Below, one piece after another: positions 1 to 8,619 of a DNA stretch of 33,147 nucleotides (its first letter is position 1; each line of letters begins with the position of its first letter). The DNA is taken from the NCBI GenBank assembly GCA_964560875.1, contig CAZLMW010000092.1, positions 1-33,147 on the forward strand, in the 5' to 3' direction. Origin of the DNA: CAZLMW01 sp964560875. Lineage in GTDB: Bacteria; Myxococcota_A; UBA9042. The notes beneath the pieces were generated by a model, which made no database searches, was not told where the DNA came from, and worked only from the letters and a program-made list of their open reading frames with translations. The position numbers and the translations under genes were made by a program.

Positions 1-442
1 CATTGCCGATGAGTGCGGCGACGCTCACGTCCGAACAACTCCGATCCGATCTGCCGCGCGACCGGGCGATCTTGACGTTGGCGAGCGACCGGACCTTGTA
101 CGCCTGCTCGAGGTCGGCGGCTTCCTCGCTCAGCTTCTGGATCGCAGAGAGGACTTCGGGCGCAAAAACGTCGTCGGCGAAGATGCCGATGATGGCGATC
201 TCGTCCGCGTCGAACCGATCGATGAACTGCTTGTATTTCAGCAGGTTGGGGTCGTCTTCGAGAAACCAGATCTCGATATCGGAGTCAAAACCAACGCGCG
301 ATGCCCCGGCAGCGGCAAGGGCTGTGATCAAGGCGATGGCGACCGCGACGACGATGCGATGGCCGATGAGCTTCTCGGCGAGGGTCGTGGCGAGCCCGTA
401 GTCGGGATGTTCGGTCGACTCGGTGGGGGGGCTGAGGCGCAT
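1..442 (-). CDS. RND/MMPL-family exporter, N-terminal fragment (cut by the window edge)
   Basis: Reading leftward from ATG at 442, the frame stays open to the window edge and gives 147 residues. A short cytoplasmic N-terminus is followed by one hydrophobic segment at about residues 29-47. After it comes a periplasmic stretch starting near FLEDDPNLLKYKQFIDRF and DEIAIIGIFADDVF. This matches the start of large RND-superfamily (MMPL-type) exporters, where TM1 precedes a porter domain opening with an 'EDDP...Y..F...F..DE' pattern. Family members usually exceed 750 residues and have about 12 membrane segments, so most of the gene lies outside the window. Relatives export lipids, hopanoids or other hydrophobic compounds; the substrate here cannot be told. 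It is the third gene after the NifH-like and kelch lipoprotein genes, starting 22 bases after the kelch stop. I see no strong ribosome binding site. The family call is fairly sure, the function is not. Confidence 0.8.
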   Translation of the reverse strand, partial: MRLSPPTESTEHPDYGLATTLAEKLIGHRIVVAVAIALITALAAAGASRVGFDSDIEIWFLEDDPNLLKYKQFIDRFDADEIAIIGIFADDVFAPEVLSAIQKLSEEAADLEQAYKVRSLANVKIARSRGRSDRSCSDVSVAALIGN

Positions 443-464
443 TCATGGCCGCGAAGTGTGACGC

Positions 465-2081
465 TCAGGGGCGCCAGGCGGCAAGCTCGGGCGCGTCTTT
501 CCATCCGCCTTTGGCATCGGACCGCACGCCGCCGCCGAGCACCACGGCCCCGCCGGTCGCCGCGATGAAGCCATCGAAGCGGTTGCCCACGCCGGTCGGA
601 TCAGCGATGGGTACACGTTTGAGCCCGCCGCCGGCGTAGTTGCCCGGATAGCGAATCGCAAAGGGCTCGCCGACGCTCTTGCCGGACGCGTCGAGGCCGC
701 CGGTCACGAAAACGACAGGTGTGCCGGATGTGTCCTTTGTCGCAGCGATCATCGGCGCGCCGCGGGCGTGTTTGAGCTCGATCCCGGTCTTGATCCAGGC
801 GGCGGAGGCCGTGTTGAGCGCGTCGATGCGCTTGCTTGGTTTGCTGTGGTCGCGGTCCTCGAAGCCACCGACGACGTGCAGGTGGTGATGCGTGCCGAGC
901 TTGGTGAAGACGACACCGGCCATCGTTCGCGGGACCTTGTCGGCGAGGTCGCCGGGGATCGGTGTGAACGTGTAGAGCTTGGTCCCGGGCTGGCCTTTGG
1001 CGGCCTCGCATGTCTTTTCGCTGCCGGGCCCGCCGTAGTATTTCGCGCCGACGCTGCAGGTGATCTTGGTGCTGGCCTTGGACGCGACGTTGGCGAAGCT
1101 GTCGTAGCGGATGACCTCGTAGTCGGCGAGCGCGGCGGTGTCGTCTTCGCCCCCCAGCACGAGGATATGGGCCACTGCGGAGCCCGGCAGGACCACTGCG
1201 GCGTGATGTTTGCGTTTGCGGCTGAGTTTGCCGGACTTGATGACGCCTGCCGCGGGGCTCCACAGCTCCCACGTGTCGAGCGTTTTGCCGGCCGCGTCGG
1301 CGCCGCCCGCGATGAAGAACGTGTCCTTGAGCGCGGGCAGTCGCGTGATGGTGTGGCCGCTTCGAGGCGCCTGCATGTGAGGGGATGTGCCGCCGACCGC
1401 GCCGCTCTTGCCGGTCTTGATGTTGACGAGCGTCATCGTTGGGGTCGGCAGCAGGCTCCCGCCGATGTCCATGAAGCCGCCCGCGACGACGAGCTCATCT
1501 CCGCCCTTGGTGGCAGCGACCGCGGGACGAAAGCGGCCTTCTCCGATGGCCACGAACGACCACGGAGGCGTCGAGACGACCGTGCATGCGTCGAGCCCGG
1601 GCACGTCGACCCGGCCGTAGCCCTTCGTGAAGCTGGCCTCGGATAGCGGCTTGGATGCGCCCTTCTTGAGCTCAGCGCCGGCCACGATGGCGACCGACGA
1701 ACCGGCGGCAACAGCCCGCGCGCCCGTCCGCCCTTTCACGACGAATGCGCCGTTGAGATAGGTCAGCGAACGCAACCCCTGTTTGGCCTTCACGCAGCCC
1801 GCAGGTTCCCCGATATCGATGGCCGGCCCGCCCGCGTCAACGCTGCCAGCGGAGCCATCGCTCCAGGAGACCGTGACGTCGGCCTTGTTTGCAGCACCAC
1901 CGTCGCCAGACGCCGAATCTCCGGCCTTTTCGGAGGTATCCGTCGCTGAAACCGCGTCTGCTTGGGCGTTGTCGGGGTCGTCTTGCGCTTTGTCTTCGCC
2001 GCAACCGATGGCCAGCGCGACCAGGAGAGCCGGCGCGACGAACTGAATGAGTGCGCGAAGGTGGATTCGCGTCAGGGGCAC
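465..2081 (-). CDS. Kelch-type beta-propeller lipoprotein
   Basis: The protein is 538 residues long. The N-terminus has two arginines, a hydrophobic stretch and a lipobox LAIGC (Cys27), so it is a predicted lipoprotein at the cell surface or in the periplasm. After an Asp/Ala/Ser-rich linker (about 28-85), the rest holds blade-like repeats with kelch signatures: a double glycine followed by Asp/Glu (FFIAGGADAAG, ILVLGGEDD, HVVGGFEDRD, VFVTGGLDASG) and partner strands such as APRSGHTITRL and KRKHHAAVV. Kelch propellers usually bind proteins or glycans; no catalytic site is seen. I chose the GTG at 2081 because it places the signal peptide correctly and no ATG lies upstream of it in a sensible position. 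A CTG at 2075 is an alternative. The GTG overlaps the end of the NifH-like gene by ten bases, which suggests translational coupling. Its partner or ligand is unknown. Confidence 0.82.
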   Translation of the reverse strand: MPLTRIHLRALIQFVAPALLVALAIGCGEDKAQDDPDNAQADAVSATDTSEKAGDSASGDGGAANKADVTVSWSDGSAGSVDAGGPAIDIGEPAGCVKAKQGLRSLTYLNGAFVVKGRTGARAVAAGSSVAIVAGAELKKGASKPLSEASFTKGYGRVDVPGLDACTVVSTPPWSFVAIGEGRFRPAVAATKGGDELVVAGGFMDIGGSLLPTPTMTLVNIKTGKSGAVGGTSPHMQAPRSGHTITRLPALKDTFFIAGGADAAGKTLDTWELWSPAAGVIKSGKLSRKRKHHAAVVLPGSAVAHILVLGGEDDTAALADYEVIRYDSFANVASKASTKITCSVGAKYYGGPGSEKTCEAAKGQPGTKLYTFTPIPGDLADKVPRTMAGVVFTKLGTHHHLHVVGGFEDRDHSKPSKRIDALNTASAAWIKTGIELKHARGAPMIAATKDTSGTPVVFVTGGLDASGKSVGEPFAIRYPGNYAGGGLKRVPIADPTGVGNRFDGFIAATGGAVVLGGGVRSDAKGGWKDAPELAAWRP

Positions 2082-2932
2082 GCGGCCAGCGGCGCGGCTT
2101 CGCTGAAACCGAACAGCTCTTCGAGGAAGACGTCGAGCTCGCGGTCGGTCATCGGCGTGGGGATGTGCGGGCGAGGATCCTTCTCGATCCGCTCGGCGAG
2201 CTTGAGCCATTCCTGCGCAAATTCGTGCTCGGGTTTGTAGCGCAGAACGGTCCGCCGCCGACGCTCCGCTTCGTACACGACCCTGTTCCATTCGAGGTAG
2301 TAGACCACATGCGTCCCGATGCGGGCAGCGAACTTCTCGATCAGATCGCGGTCGTATTCGAGGTCCTTCACGTTGGCGATCAGGCCGCCCATGCGGACGT
2401 CTCCGTCCTCGGCGTAGTTGCGGATGCCGCGCGCGATGTTGTTGGCCGCGTACAGGCTCATGAACTCGCCGCTGGTGACGATGTAGACCTCTTCGGCGTA
2501 GCCCGAGCGCATCGGCACCGCGAATCCGCCGCACACCACGTCGCCGAGCACGTCGTAGAAGACGTAGTCGTAGTCGCGCTCGAAGATCTCCATCTCCTCG
2601 AGCTCTTCAAAGAGGCGACCGAGACCGCGACCGGCGCAACCGACACCGGGTTTGGGGCCGCCGACCTCGATGCAGTCCACGTTCTCCCCGCCGTCCATGA
2701 TGATGTCTTCGGGGTCGAGGCCACGCTTGCCCTCCGCGAGCAGCTCCATGAGCGTGGTCGGCGGGAACACCTTGATGAGGTTGCGGGACGAGTCGCGCTT
2801 GGGATCGCAGCCGACCTGCAGCACGGTCCGCCCCTTGTGGGACAGCGCCGAGGTGAGGTTGCTGACGACCGTCGACTTGCCGACCCCGCCTTTTCCATAA
2901 AACGCCAGAGATCGCGACACAGGGTGCTCCAT
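2072..2932 (-). CDS. NifH/BchL-like iron-protein ATPase (nitrogenase reductase superfamily)
   Basis: The protein is 286 residues long, the usual length for an iron protein. The P-loop YGKGGVGKST lies at residues 12-21, and GCDPKRDSSR at 41-50 corresponds to the switch region usually written CDPKADSTR. GVGCAGRG carries Cys99 and Arg102, and YDVLGDVVCGGF at 126-137 carries Cys134. Cys99 and Cys134 are the two cysteines that each subunit of the homodimer contributes to the shared [4Fe-4S] cluster. Family knowledge: such proteins hydrolyse ATP and pass single electrons to a NifDK, BchNB, BchYZ, CfbD or related partner. The sequence is closer to NifH than to BchX, because GCAGRG and the YAANNI region are kept. 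The C-terminal third (DRDLIEKFAARIG...) is less typical. No partner gene is seen in the window, so the reaction is unknown. The ATG at 2932 is the first start that leaves a normal N-terminus. Confidence 0.85.
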   Translation of the reverse strand: MEHPVSRSLAFYGKGGVGKSTVVSNLTSALSHKGRTVLQVGCDPKRDSSRNLIKVFPPTTLMELLAEGKRGLDPEDIIMDGGENVDCIEVGGPKPGVGCAGRGLGRLFEELEEMEIFERDYDYVFYDVLGDVVCGGFAVPMRSGYAEEVYIVTSGEFMSLYAANNIARGIRNYAEDGDVRMGGLIANVKDLEYDRDLIEKFAARIGTHVVYYLEWNRVVYEAERRRRTVLRYKPEHEFAQEWLKLAERIEKDPRPHIPTPMTDRELDVFLEELFGFSEAAPLAACP

Positions 2933-2953
2933 TGCGTTGGGGATCGCGGGGGG

Positions 2954-2982
2954 ATCATCACCTTTGCGGCAAGCGGGCTCAA
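2954..2982 (-). promoter_or_regulatory. Possible sigma70-like promoter for the NifH-like operon
   Basis: On the minus strand, TTGAGC (2982-2977) is followed after 17 bases by GATGAT (2959-2954). Each box matches four of six consensus bases. The predicted transcript would begin about 15 bases before the ATG at 2932. The match is weak and could be chance. The whole gap from 2933 to 3118 is a divergent promoter region, and I see no clear plus-strand promoter in it. Confidence 0.25.
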
Positions 2983-3118
2983 GCGTGCACCCGACAACGA
3001 TATGGAATGAGCCGTAAATGTTGGCTTTGTGCGCGATAGCAGCCACGGTGGATGCGTCCCCATGCGCGGTGCAGTAAGGTCCGCGCCCCGTCGGCGAGCG
3101 CCCAGCCCACCAGCATCG

Positions 3119-5602
3119 ATGCCCAACCCCAAGCCAGCACCGGCCGCGATCCCGACCATGCGGCGCCGCGTCGTGATGATGGGGTTGCTGTTGCTGGCGT
3201 ACCTGTACCCATTCCCCTACCACCCGCACATCCAAAATCCGAACGAAAACGTCCGGTTGTTCATGACCGCCGCGATCGCAGAGAGCGGCAAGTACGCCAT
3301 CGACGACATCCGCGACCGCTGGGGTTGGGTCAACGATGCTGCGGCCTACGACGGCAAGATCTACAGCGTTAAAGCCCCCGGGACGTCGCTGCTCGCGGTG
3401 CCTGCGTACTGGCTGTGGTTCAAGGTGAACTCGGACGACGCGGCGCCTGCAAAGAAGGGCGACGCCGACAAGAAAGGCGACGCCGAAAAGAAGGGCGACG
3501 GCGACAAGGGCGCGGCGAAGAAAGCCGAGAAAAGCGCGAAGAAAGCCGAGAAAAGCGCGAAGAAAGCCGAGAAAAGCGCGAAGAAAGCCAAGAAGCAGGC
3601 CAAACAAGCCAAGAAGAGCAGCAAAAAAGGCGCCAAGAACGACGATGCGAAGCCATGGGAGCCGAGTCGGGCCCTGGCGACGTGGATCTGCCGGTTTTTC
3701 GGCTCGATGTTGCCGATGGCGGTGTTCTTCTGGTTTCTCTACCCCTGGCTCGGCCGGCGCACGTCGTCGCCGGTGATTCGCGACGCGATTTGGTGGTCCC
3801 TGTCGCTCGGGTCGTGTCTGTACGCGTACGCGCTGCTGTTTGTGAGCCACGCCGTGGCGGCAGCGTGTGGCTTTGGTGCGCTGATGCTGTTGATGCGCGG
3901 CCCACCTTCTCGGCAGCGCGCAGCCGACGATCCACCGCCCCTGGGTTCCGGCGGTGTGTTTGCGGCGGGACTGCTCGCCGCGTCGGTGACCGCTTTTGAA
4001 TACCCCGGTTTCGTGGTGTCTGTGATCCTGTGCCTCTACGGCGCTGCGACGTTGGGCAGCTGGCGGCGCTTGCTCTTGTTTTGCGCCGGAGCGCTCGTGC
4101 CGGTGTTCTTCGTCATGCACTTTCACAACAGTGCGTTCGGCAACCCGTGGACGCCTGGCCACCTGCACATGGAAGACCCGAACTTCCGGGCGGTGCATCA
4201 CCACGGCTTCTTCGGCGCCGACCGTTATCACCCCGACGCCGCGAAGGGCCTGCTGTACGCGCCCGGCTACGGCCTGCTGCCCGGGACGCCGATCTTCATC
4301 GCCGCGGCGTGGGGTTTCATCGCGCTTTGGTGGTCGAAAAAGAGCCGCAGCGCCGGGATTGTGGCGTTTCTGTGCGCGGCGGCTGCGTTTGTGCTGTCGG
4401 CGTTCCTGTCGAACTGGCGCGGGGGCTGGACGGTTGGGCCGCGCTATATCTCGTGGATCTACCCGATGCTGGCATGGGCGGCGTTGGTCGGGCTGGATCG
4501 CCTGCACCGCATCGCGCCCGGAATCGCCAACGGATTCGCCATCGGCGCGCTGCTTGTGGGCCTCATCGCCTCGGGTGTTCCCGCGATCTACTACCCGCAC
4601 GTGCCCGAGGTCTTCCTGTACCCGCTCGGCCAGCTTTTCGGCCCGCTGATGGAGAACGGCTTCGCGGCGCACAACGCGCTCAATCACGCCGGTGTCTTCG
4701 GCACCGAGTCGGTGATCCCGATGGCGGCCATCGGCGGCGTCGTCGTGGGGGCAACATCGTTTGCGGACCGTCCCTGGCGTCCTCGTTTCGACCCGAAATG
4801 GCTGATCGCGCGGGCGTTCATCGCGCCGGTGTTTGCGGCCATCGTGCTGCGGATCCTCGTCACCGTTCCCGACAACCTGCATCCGCACTACCGCGTTTGG
4901 GCACGCGATTCGCTGCGTTTCGTCACGACCTACTGGTCGCCCGCCGGCAAGGACGACGTCAGCCGCTTGCACCGCTGGAAAAACGACGGCGCGCTCGATA
5001 TCTACGGCAAAATCGAGCTCGCCGAACGCCTCCACCAGCTGGGTCATCTCAAGGAGGCGAAGCGGGCCCTGCGCGACGTCCCCGACGAACACCGAGAGGC
5101 CGTCGAGCAGCGGTGGCGGGACATGGAACGGGCCTACAGGCTGCCCAAGCCGCCGGACATCGCCAAGAAGGCTGAAAAAGCCGCGAAGCAGCCCTCTGAA
5201 GCACCGCCGCCGCCCCCGCAGCCCACTGCGCAGCCGTCGGCGCCGGCCACAGCGACCGCCGGGACGACGCCGACCGAAGAGAATGGGGCCGAAGAGATTG
5301 GGGCCGACCAGATTGGGCCCCACGAGATCGAAACCGAAGAAATCGACACCGATGAAATCGACACCGACGAATTCGACACCGATGAGCTCGATCCCGGGGT
5401 GATCGATACCGGTGGACCGCCGCCCATCGCGCCCGAAAACCCGAATGAACCCGGAAACCCGATTGAACCCGCAAACCCAATTGAACCGGGTGTTCCGCCC
5501 CCTGCCGTGGACCCGAGCGCGCCGTCGCCGAACCTGTCGGCGATCCTCCACCAACGCCTGCGCGCCCCGCGCGGAAAGATCGCGCCGCACCAGGGCCGAT
5601 GA
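3119..5602 (+). CDS. GT-C-like polytopic membrane protein with Lys-rich insert and acidic tail
   Basis: The protein has 827 residues from ATG 3119; starts at 3029 or 3158 are possible, and the hydrophobic start MRRRVVMMGLLLLAYLYP begins at residue 14. After TM1 comes a conserved-looking loop with NENVRLFMTAAI, DAAAYDGKIYSVKAPGTS and LLAVP. Its layout resembles GT-C glycosyltransferases (PMT/ArnT-like membrane mannosyltransferases), which use polyprenyl-phosphate sugars at the outer face of the inner membrane. About ten further hydrophobic segments follow up to residue ~600. Residues ~107-177 are an inserted Lys/Ala-rich stretch with three exact copies of a seven-residue unit. Residues ~630-680 look like a helical TPR-like hairpin, and ~685-827 is a disordered tail with Glu/Asp-rich and Asn-Pro-Glu repeats. 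Its stop overlaps or nearly touches the next gene. The membrane protein call is firm, the glycosyltransferase call moderate. Confidence 0.75.
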   Translation: MPNPKPAPAAIPTMRRRVVMMGLLLLAYLYPFPYHPHIQNPNENVRLFMTAAIAESGKYAIDDIRDRWGWVNDAAAYDGKIYSVKAPGTSLLAVPAYWLWFKVNSDDAAPAKKGDADKKGDAEKKGDGDKGAAKKAEKSAKKAEKSAKKAEKSAKKAKKQAKQAKKSSKKGAKNDDAKPWEPSRALATWICRFFGSMLPMAVFFWFLYPWLGRRTSSPVIRDAIWWSLSLGSCLYAYALLFVSHAVAAACGFGALMLLMRGPPSRQRAADDPPPLGSGGVFAAGLLAASVTAFEYPGFVVSVILCLYGAATLGSWRRLLLFCAGALVPVFFVMHFHNSAFGNPWTPGHLHMEDPNFRAVHHHGFFGADRYHPDAAKGLLYAPGYGLLPGTPIFIAAAWGFIALWWSKKSRSAGIVAFLCAAAAFVLSAFLSNWRGGWTVGPRYISWIYPMLAWAALVGLDRLHRIAPGIANGFAIGALLVGLIASGVPAIYYPHVPEVFLYPLGQLFGPLMENGFAAHNALNHAGVFGTESVIPMAAIGGVVVGATSFADRPWRPRFDPKWLIARAFIAPVFAAIVLRILVTVPDNLHPHYRVWARDSLRFVTTYWSPAGKDDVSRLHRWKNDGALDIYGKIELAERLHQLGHLKEAKRALRDVPDEHREAVEQRWRDMERAYRLPKPPDIAKKAEKAAKQPSEAPPPPPQPTAQPSAPATATAGTTPTEENGAEEIGADQIGPHEIETEEIDTDEIDTDEFDTDELDPGVIDTGGPPPIAPENPNEPGNPIEPANPIEPGVPPPAVDPSAPSPNLSAILHQRLRAPRGKIAPHQGR
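3517..3600 (+). repeat. 21-bp tandem repeat, three exact copies and one diverged copy
   Basis: Exact copies lie at 3517-3537, 3538-3558 and 3559-3579, and a diverged fourth copy at 3580-3600. Each encodes a seven-residue Lys/Ala/Glu/Ser unit inside the GT-C-like protein. Exact identity at the DNA level suggests recent slippage, so copy number may vary between strains. Confidence 0.9.
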
Positions 5603-5619
5603 TCGGTACCATCGAGGTC

Positions 5620-8355
5620 ATGGTGGACCGATTCGCACCACTGACAATTGCGCTCGCTGCGACCTCGCTGCTCGTTCTTTGTGGGTGCGGGGAAGACGCA
5701 TCGGAGGATGACGCAGCCAAGAAAGACGAGTCCACGTGCGCGAGCGGCCAGCTGAAGGAAGACGGGACGTGCTGCCCCGAAGGCAAGTTCTATGACTTCG
5801 ACTCCGACGCATGTCTGCAGGCCGGGCCGGTGTGCGCCGATGCCTCCCGCGGAGCCGCTGGCTGCTCGCCACGGTGGTGCTTTGACCTCAAGGCCGAACA
5901 CGGACGTCCCTGCAAGAAGGATGAGCGGGGCTCCAAGTCACACTGCAAGGCAGGCTTTGTCCGTTCGGAGACCAAGCCCCATGCGTGCGTCCCCGCGGGC
6001 CACTTCCCGGGCAGCGGCATCCCGGCAGACTGGCGCCCCCTCGAAGATGCCCTGCCCCCGGTGGCTGACGACGGTCCGTGGCCCAAGCTGACCAAGCTGC
6101 CGCCCGTCAATTACGCGTTGCCCTTTGCGTCCGGCTGCCCGCCCGGGTTCATCAGCAAAGCGGGTGTATGTGTCGCCGATCCGAAGGACTGCCCGGTGGA
6201 TATCTACGGTGACCCCGCCCTGAAAGACGGCCCGCATGTGCGGTTCGTCAACGCCGCAACCGGCAGCGACAAGCACCCCGGAACGCGCGCCGAGCCCCTC
6301 GCCACGCTGCAAGCGGCCGTCAAGCTCGCGGATCAGTCGGCCTACACGACAATCGCCATCGCCCCGGGGACGTACGCGGCCGGCATCGAGACAACCAAGA
6401 CGATCAAGTGGCTCGGGCGCTGTGCGGCGGACGTGAAGCTAACCGGCAAACCCGGCAAGGACATCCTGCGTGTGTTCGACAAGACCATCATCCGCGGCAT
6501 CCATTTTTCGGGCCCCGCGCGCGGAGTCACGCTGGCCACGGTCAACGGCGGCACGATCGAGCGGGTTTGGCTGGACGGGCTGACCTCTGCCGGGCTCACG
6601 ATATTGACGCAGTACGGCGACGCCACCGTTAGCTCGGTGGTCGTGTCCAATATGCAGCCGGATCCGGCCGGACAGCTGCTCGCCGCGATCGGCGTACTGC
6701 AGAGCTATGTGTCGATGACCGATGTCGCGATCTTCAAGGCGATCCGCCACGGGATGCTCGTTTCCAAAGACGCCGAGGTCACAGCCAAGCGCCTGTTCAT
6801 AAACGACGTGCGGTCGGACAACGAAACGTACGCGTCCGGTCTCGCGGCGGTCGGGACGGGCGAGATCGATGTGCAGCATTGCCGGATCACGCGGGCGACC
6901 CTCGTTGCGGTCATCGCGGACGGCAAAAACGCACGTTTGCGCGTGTCGGACTGCCTGGTCGACAACGTGCGGTACGGCGGCAAGTCACAGGACACGGCCT
7001 CGGGCGTGTTGGCTTTTCGCGGCGGCGACGTTTCGCTGACGAACACACGAGTGCATCGTGCCCTGGCAGCCGGCGTGGGCGCCCGATTCAACCAGTCGTC
7101 GCTGACGGCGTTCAACGTGCTCATCGACAACACTCAGATGAGCGTTGACAACAAGGTCGGCCTCGGCGCAACAACGGCCGAAGGGTCCACCCTGACGCTC
7201 ATCGACTCCAGGCTGAGCCGCAATTACAAGCAGGGGCTGCAGGTCTTCGGCAAAGGCACACACGCCGTGCTCAACCGTGTGCTGATCGACAACACCCGGG
7301 CTGTTCCGGCGTCCAAACGGCACGGCATCGGTGTGATCGCCGCGCAGAGCGCGAAAATCACGGCGTCAGACCTGCGGATCTCGGCGAGCGACAACGCCGG
7401 GTTGGTGGTCCTCGAGCCCGGGACGGTTTTCACGGGGACACGCGTTGTGGTCGACAACACCAACCAGACGATGGGGCCTGGCGGGACACCGGCCGGCGTC
7501 GTCTGCGGCAACCAATACAACGAGGTTGGCGACGTCTACTGCACGTTCAATGGCGCCCGCATCAGTGGGGCGACCGGCGCGGGGATGGTTATGGCCGGCA
7601 CGGGGCTCTTCGCACAGCTCCGAGGTGTACTTGTCGACGGCACGCGGGCTGCGGCGGTCAACACGGCGTACCCCAAGGAAGAGCCGCTCGCCGGCCTTGG
7701 GATCATCAGCACCGGCGGCACCGATGTGGTCGTTTCCGGCAGCGTTTTTCGCGGCAACCGGCTGGTGTCGTTGCTCTTTCGCAACCGCCGCGCGTTCACC
7801 TTCGATCAGCGGCGGGTGGAGTTTCAGGCCGGAGGAAGGCTGCGTGTCTTCGGCAGCGTCGTGGCCGCCACCGCGAAGTCGGATGACGGCGGCTACGGTG
7901 CTGGACTGTGGTGTGACGGGATGGAGGGCGGCTGCGAGATACACGCGAGCCACATGGCCAACAACTTCACGTCCGGCGTGTTGATTCGCGACGGCAACGG
8001 CGTGGTGCGCGACAGCGTCATCACCCAAACGCTTCCGGGCAATGTTTATGAGCGCGGCAACACGTTTGCGGTCGCTGACGGACTGGTCATCGACAGCTCG
8101 GTGGTCGACGTCGCCCGAACCCTGGTCTTCGGCAGCCAGCGCGCGGGGATCGTCGCACAGGGCACGTCCAAGGCTACGATTCGCACGTCGATGCTGAGCA
8201 GCAACGCGATCGGTGTCGCGAAGTCGGGTGACGCCACGGTCGACCGAGCGTCGACGGTACTCACGGGCAACCAGGTCAACCTGTCCGGCGCCAAGCTCGC
8301 GTTGCCCACGGCGCCCATCGCCGTCTCCGTGGCCACCCAGGCGAGCGGCGAGTAG
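5620..8355 (+). CDS. Right-handed parallel beta-helix lipoprotein (DUF1565-like)
   Basis: The protein is 911 residues long from ATG 5620. That start gives a clean signal peptide with Arg4, a hydrophobic core and a lipobox LCGC (Cys23). An in-frame ATG at 5599 overlaps the upstream TGA as ATGA, which suggests translational coupling; it would add seven residues, including an acidic one, to the signal. Residues ~25-190 hold scattered Cys pairs. Near residue 206 the motif VRFVNAATGSDKHPGT followed by EPLATLQAA marks the start of a DUF1565/pectate-lyase-like beta-helix. Many rungs of ~22-25 residues follow to about residue 890. Family knowledge: such helices are surface scaffolds or polysaccharide-binding and lyase folds. 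No obvious catalytic triad is seen, so binding or structure is more likely than lysis. Pairing with a membrane glycosyltransferase-like gene may mean a role on glycosylated envelope material (inference). Confidence 0.85.
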   Translation: MVDRFAPLTIALAATSLLVLCGCGEDASEDDAAKKDESTCASGQLKEDGTCCPEGKFYDFDSDACLQAGPVCADASRGAAGCSPRWCFDLKAEHGRPCKKDERGSKSHCKAGFVRSETKPHACVPAGHFPGSGIPADWRPLEDALPPVADDGPWPKLTKLPPVNYALPFASGCPPGFISKAGVCVADPKDCPVDIYGDPALKDGPHVRFVNAATGSDKHPGTRAEPLATLQAAVKLADQSAYTTIAIAPGTYAAGIETTKTIKWLGRCAADVKLTGKPGKDILRVFDKTIIRGIHFSGPARGVTLATVNGGTIERVWLDGLTSAGLTILTQYGDATVSSVVVSNMQPDPAGQLLAAIGVLQSYVSMTDVAIFKAIRHGMLVSKDAEVTAKRLFINDVRSDNETYASGLAAVGTGEIDVQHCRITRATLVAVIADGKNARLRVSDCLVDNVRYGGKSQDTASGVLAFRGGDVSLTNTRVHRALAAGVGARFNQSSLTAFNVLIDNTQMSVDNKVGLGATTAEGSTLTLIDSRLSRNYKQGLQVFGKGTHAVLNRVLIDNTRAVPASKRHGIGVIAAQSAKITASDLRISASDNAGLVVLEPGTVFTGTRVVVDNTNQTMGPGGTPAGVVCGNQYNEVGDVYCTFNGARISGATGAGMVMAGTGLFAQLRGVLVDGTRAAAVNTAYPKEEPLAGLGIISTGGTDVVVSGSVFRGNRLVSLLFRNRRAFTFDQRRVEFQAGGRLRVFGSVVAATAKSDDGGYGAGLWCDGMEGGCEIHASHMANNFTSGVLIRDGNGVVRDSVITQTLPGNVYERGNTFAVADGLVIDSSVVDVARTLVFGSQRAGIVAQGTSKATIRTSMLSSNAIGVAKSGDATVDRASTVLTGNQVNLSGAKLALPTAPIAVSVATQASGE

Positions 8356-8619
8356 ACCTGCGCGAAGAACCCGTCGACGGCAGCAGCGACGACGAGCGAC
8401 TCCGGGACCAAGCTGGGCCATCGCGCCGACGATGGCTGATCCGGGGCATAGCGGAGCGACGGCGTGGCGCGGCCCGCAGCGTCGAGCTGGCCGCCCGCAT
8501 CAGTGGCGACGAATTTCGCGCTGCTGATGATCAACGTCGGGTTGCCGAGCGGCGCCGGCATTAAGAAGGCTGTTGCGAACGCGGCCGCGCAGACCATGGA
8601 CGAACCGCCGGCCGCGTCC
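8356..8619. other. Convergent gap with unexplained coding-like periodicity, possible gene remnant
   Basis: No complete gene is evident between the two convergent genes. Even so, triplets in phase with the upstream plus-strand gene keep G or C at the third position at a rate typical of coding DNA. On the minus strand, the frame sharing that third position is open across the whole gap and includes a hydrophobic start at ATG 8597 (MVCAAAFATAFL). A separate minus-strand ATG at 8623, in a different frame, forms an ATGA overlap with the stop of the LamG lipoprotein. It has a good GGGGAGG just upstream but ends after 20 codons. One reading is a frameshifted small gene at the end of the operon. Another is a lost C-terminal extension of the plus-strand gene, which has three in-frame stops here. 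I cannot decide between them. Confidence 0.3.
8417..8436. terminator. Hairpin between convergent genes, possible two-way terminator
   Basis: GCCATCG (8417-8423) and CGATGGC (8430-8436) form a perfect 7-bp stem with a six-base loop in the gap between two convergent genes. There is no T-run on either side, so if it terminates transcription it would probably need Rho or only stabilise 3' ends. Confidence 0.3.

Noticed and set aside
2072..2932. Nitrogen fixation or photosynthesis gene cluster
   Set aside because: Only an iron-protein homolog is present, with no catalytic subunits, cofactor-assembly genes or bacteriochlorophyll genes in the window.
3517..3600. CRISPR-like repeat array
   Set aside because: The 21-bp units are directly adjacent with no spacers and lie inside a reading frame.
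2933..5590. Upstream extension of the NifH-like frame on the minus strand
   Set aside because: The extension is antisense to the membrane protein gene and reads as low-complexity Arg-rich sequence. The normal NifH N-terminus begins at 2932.
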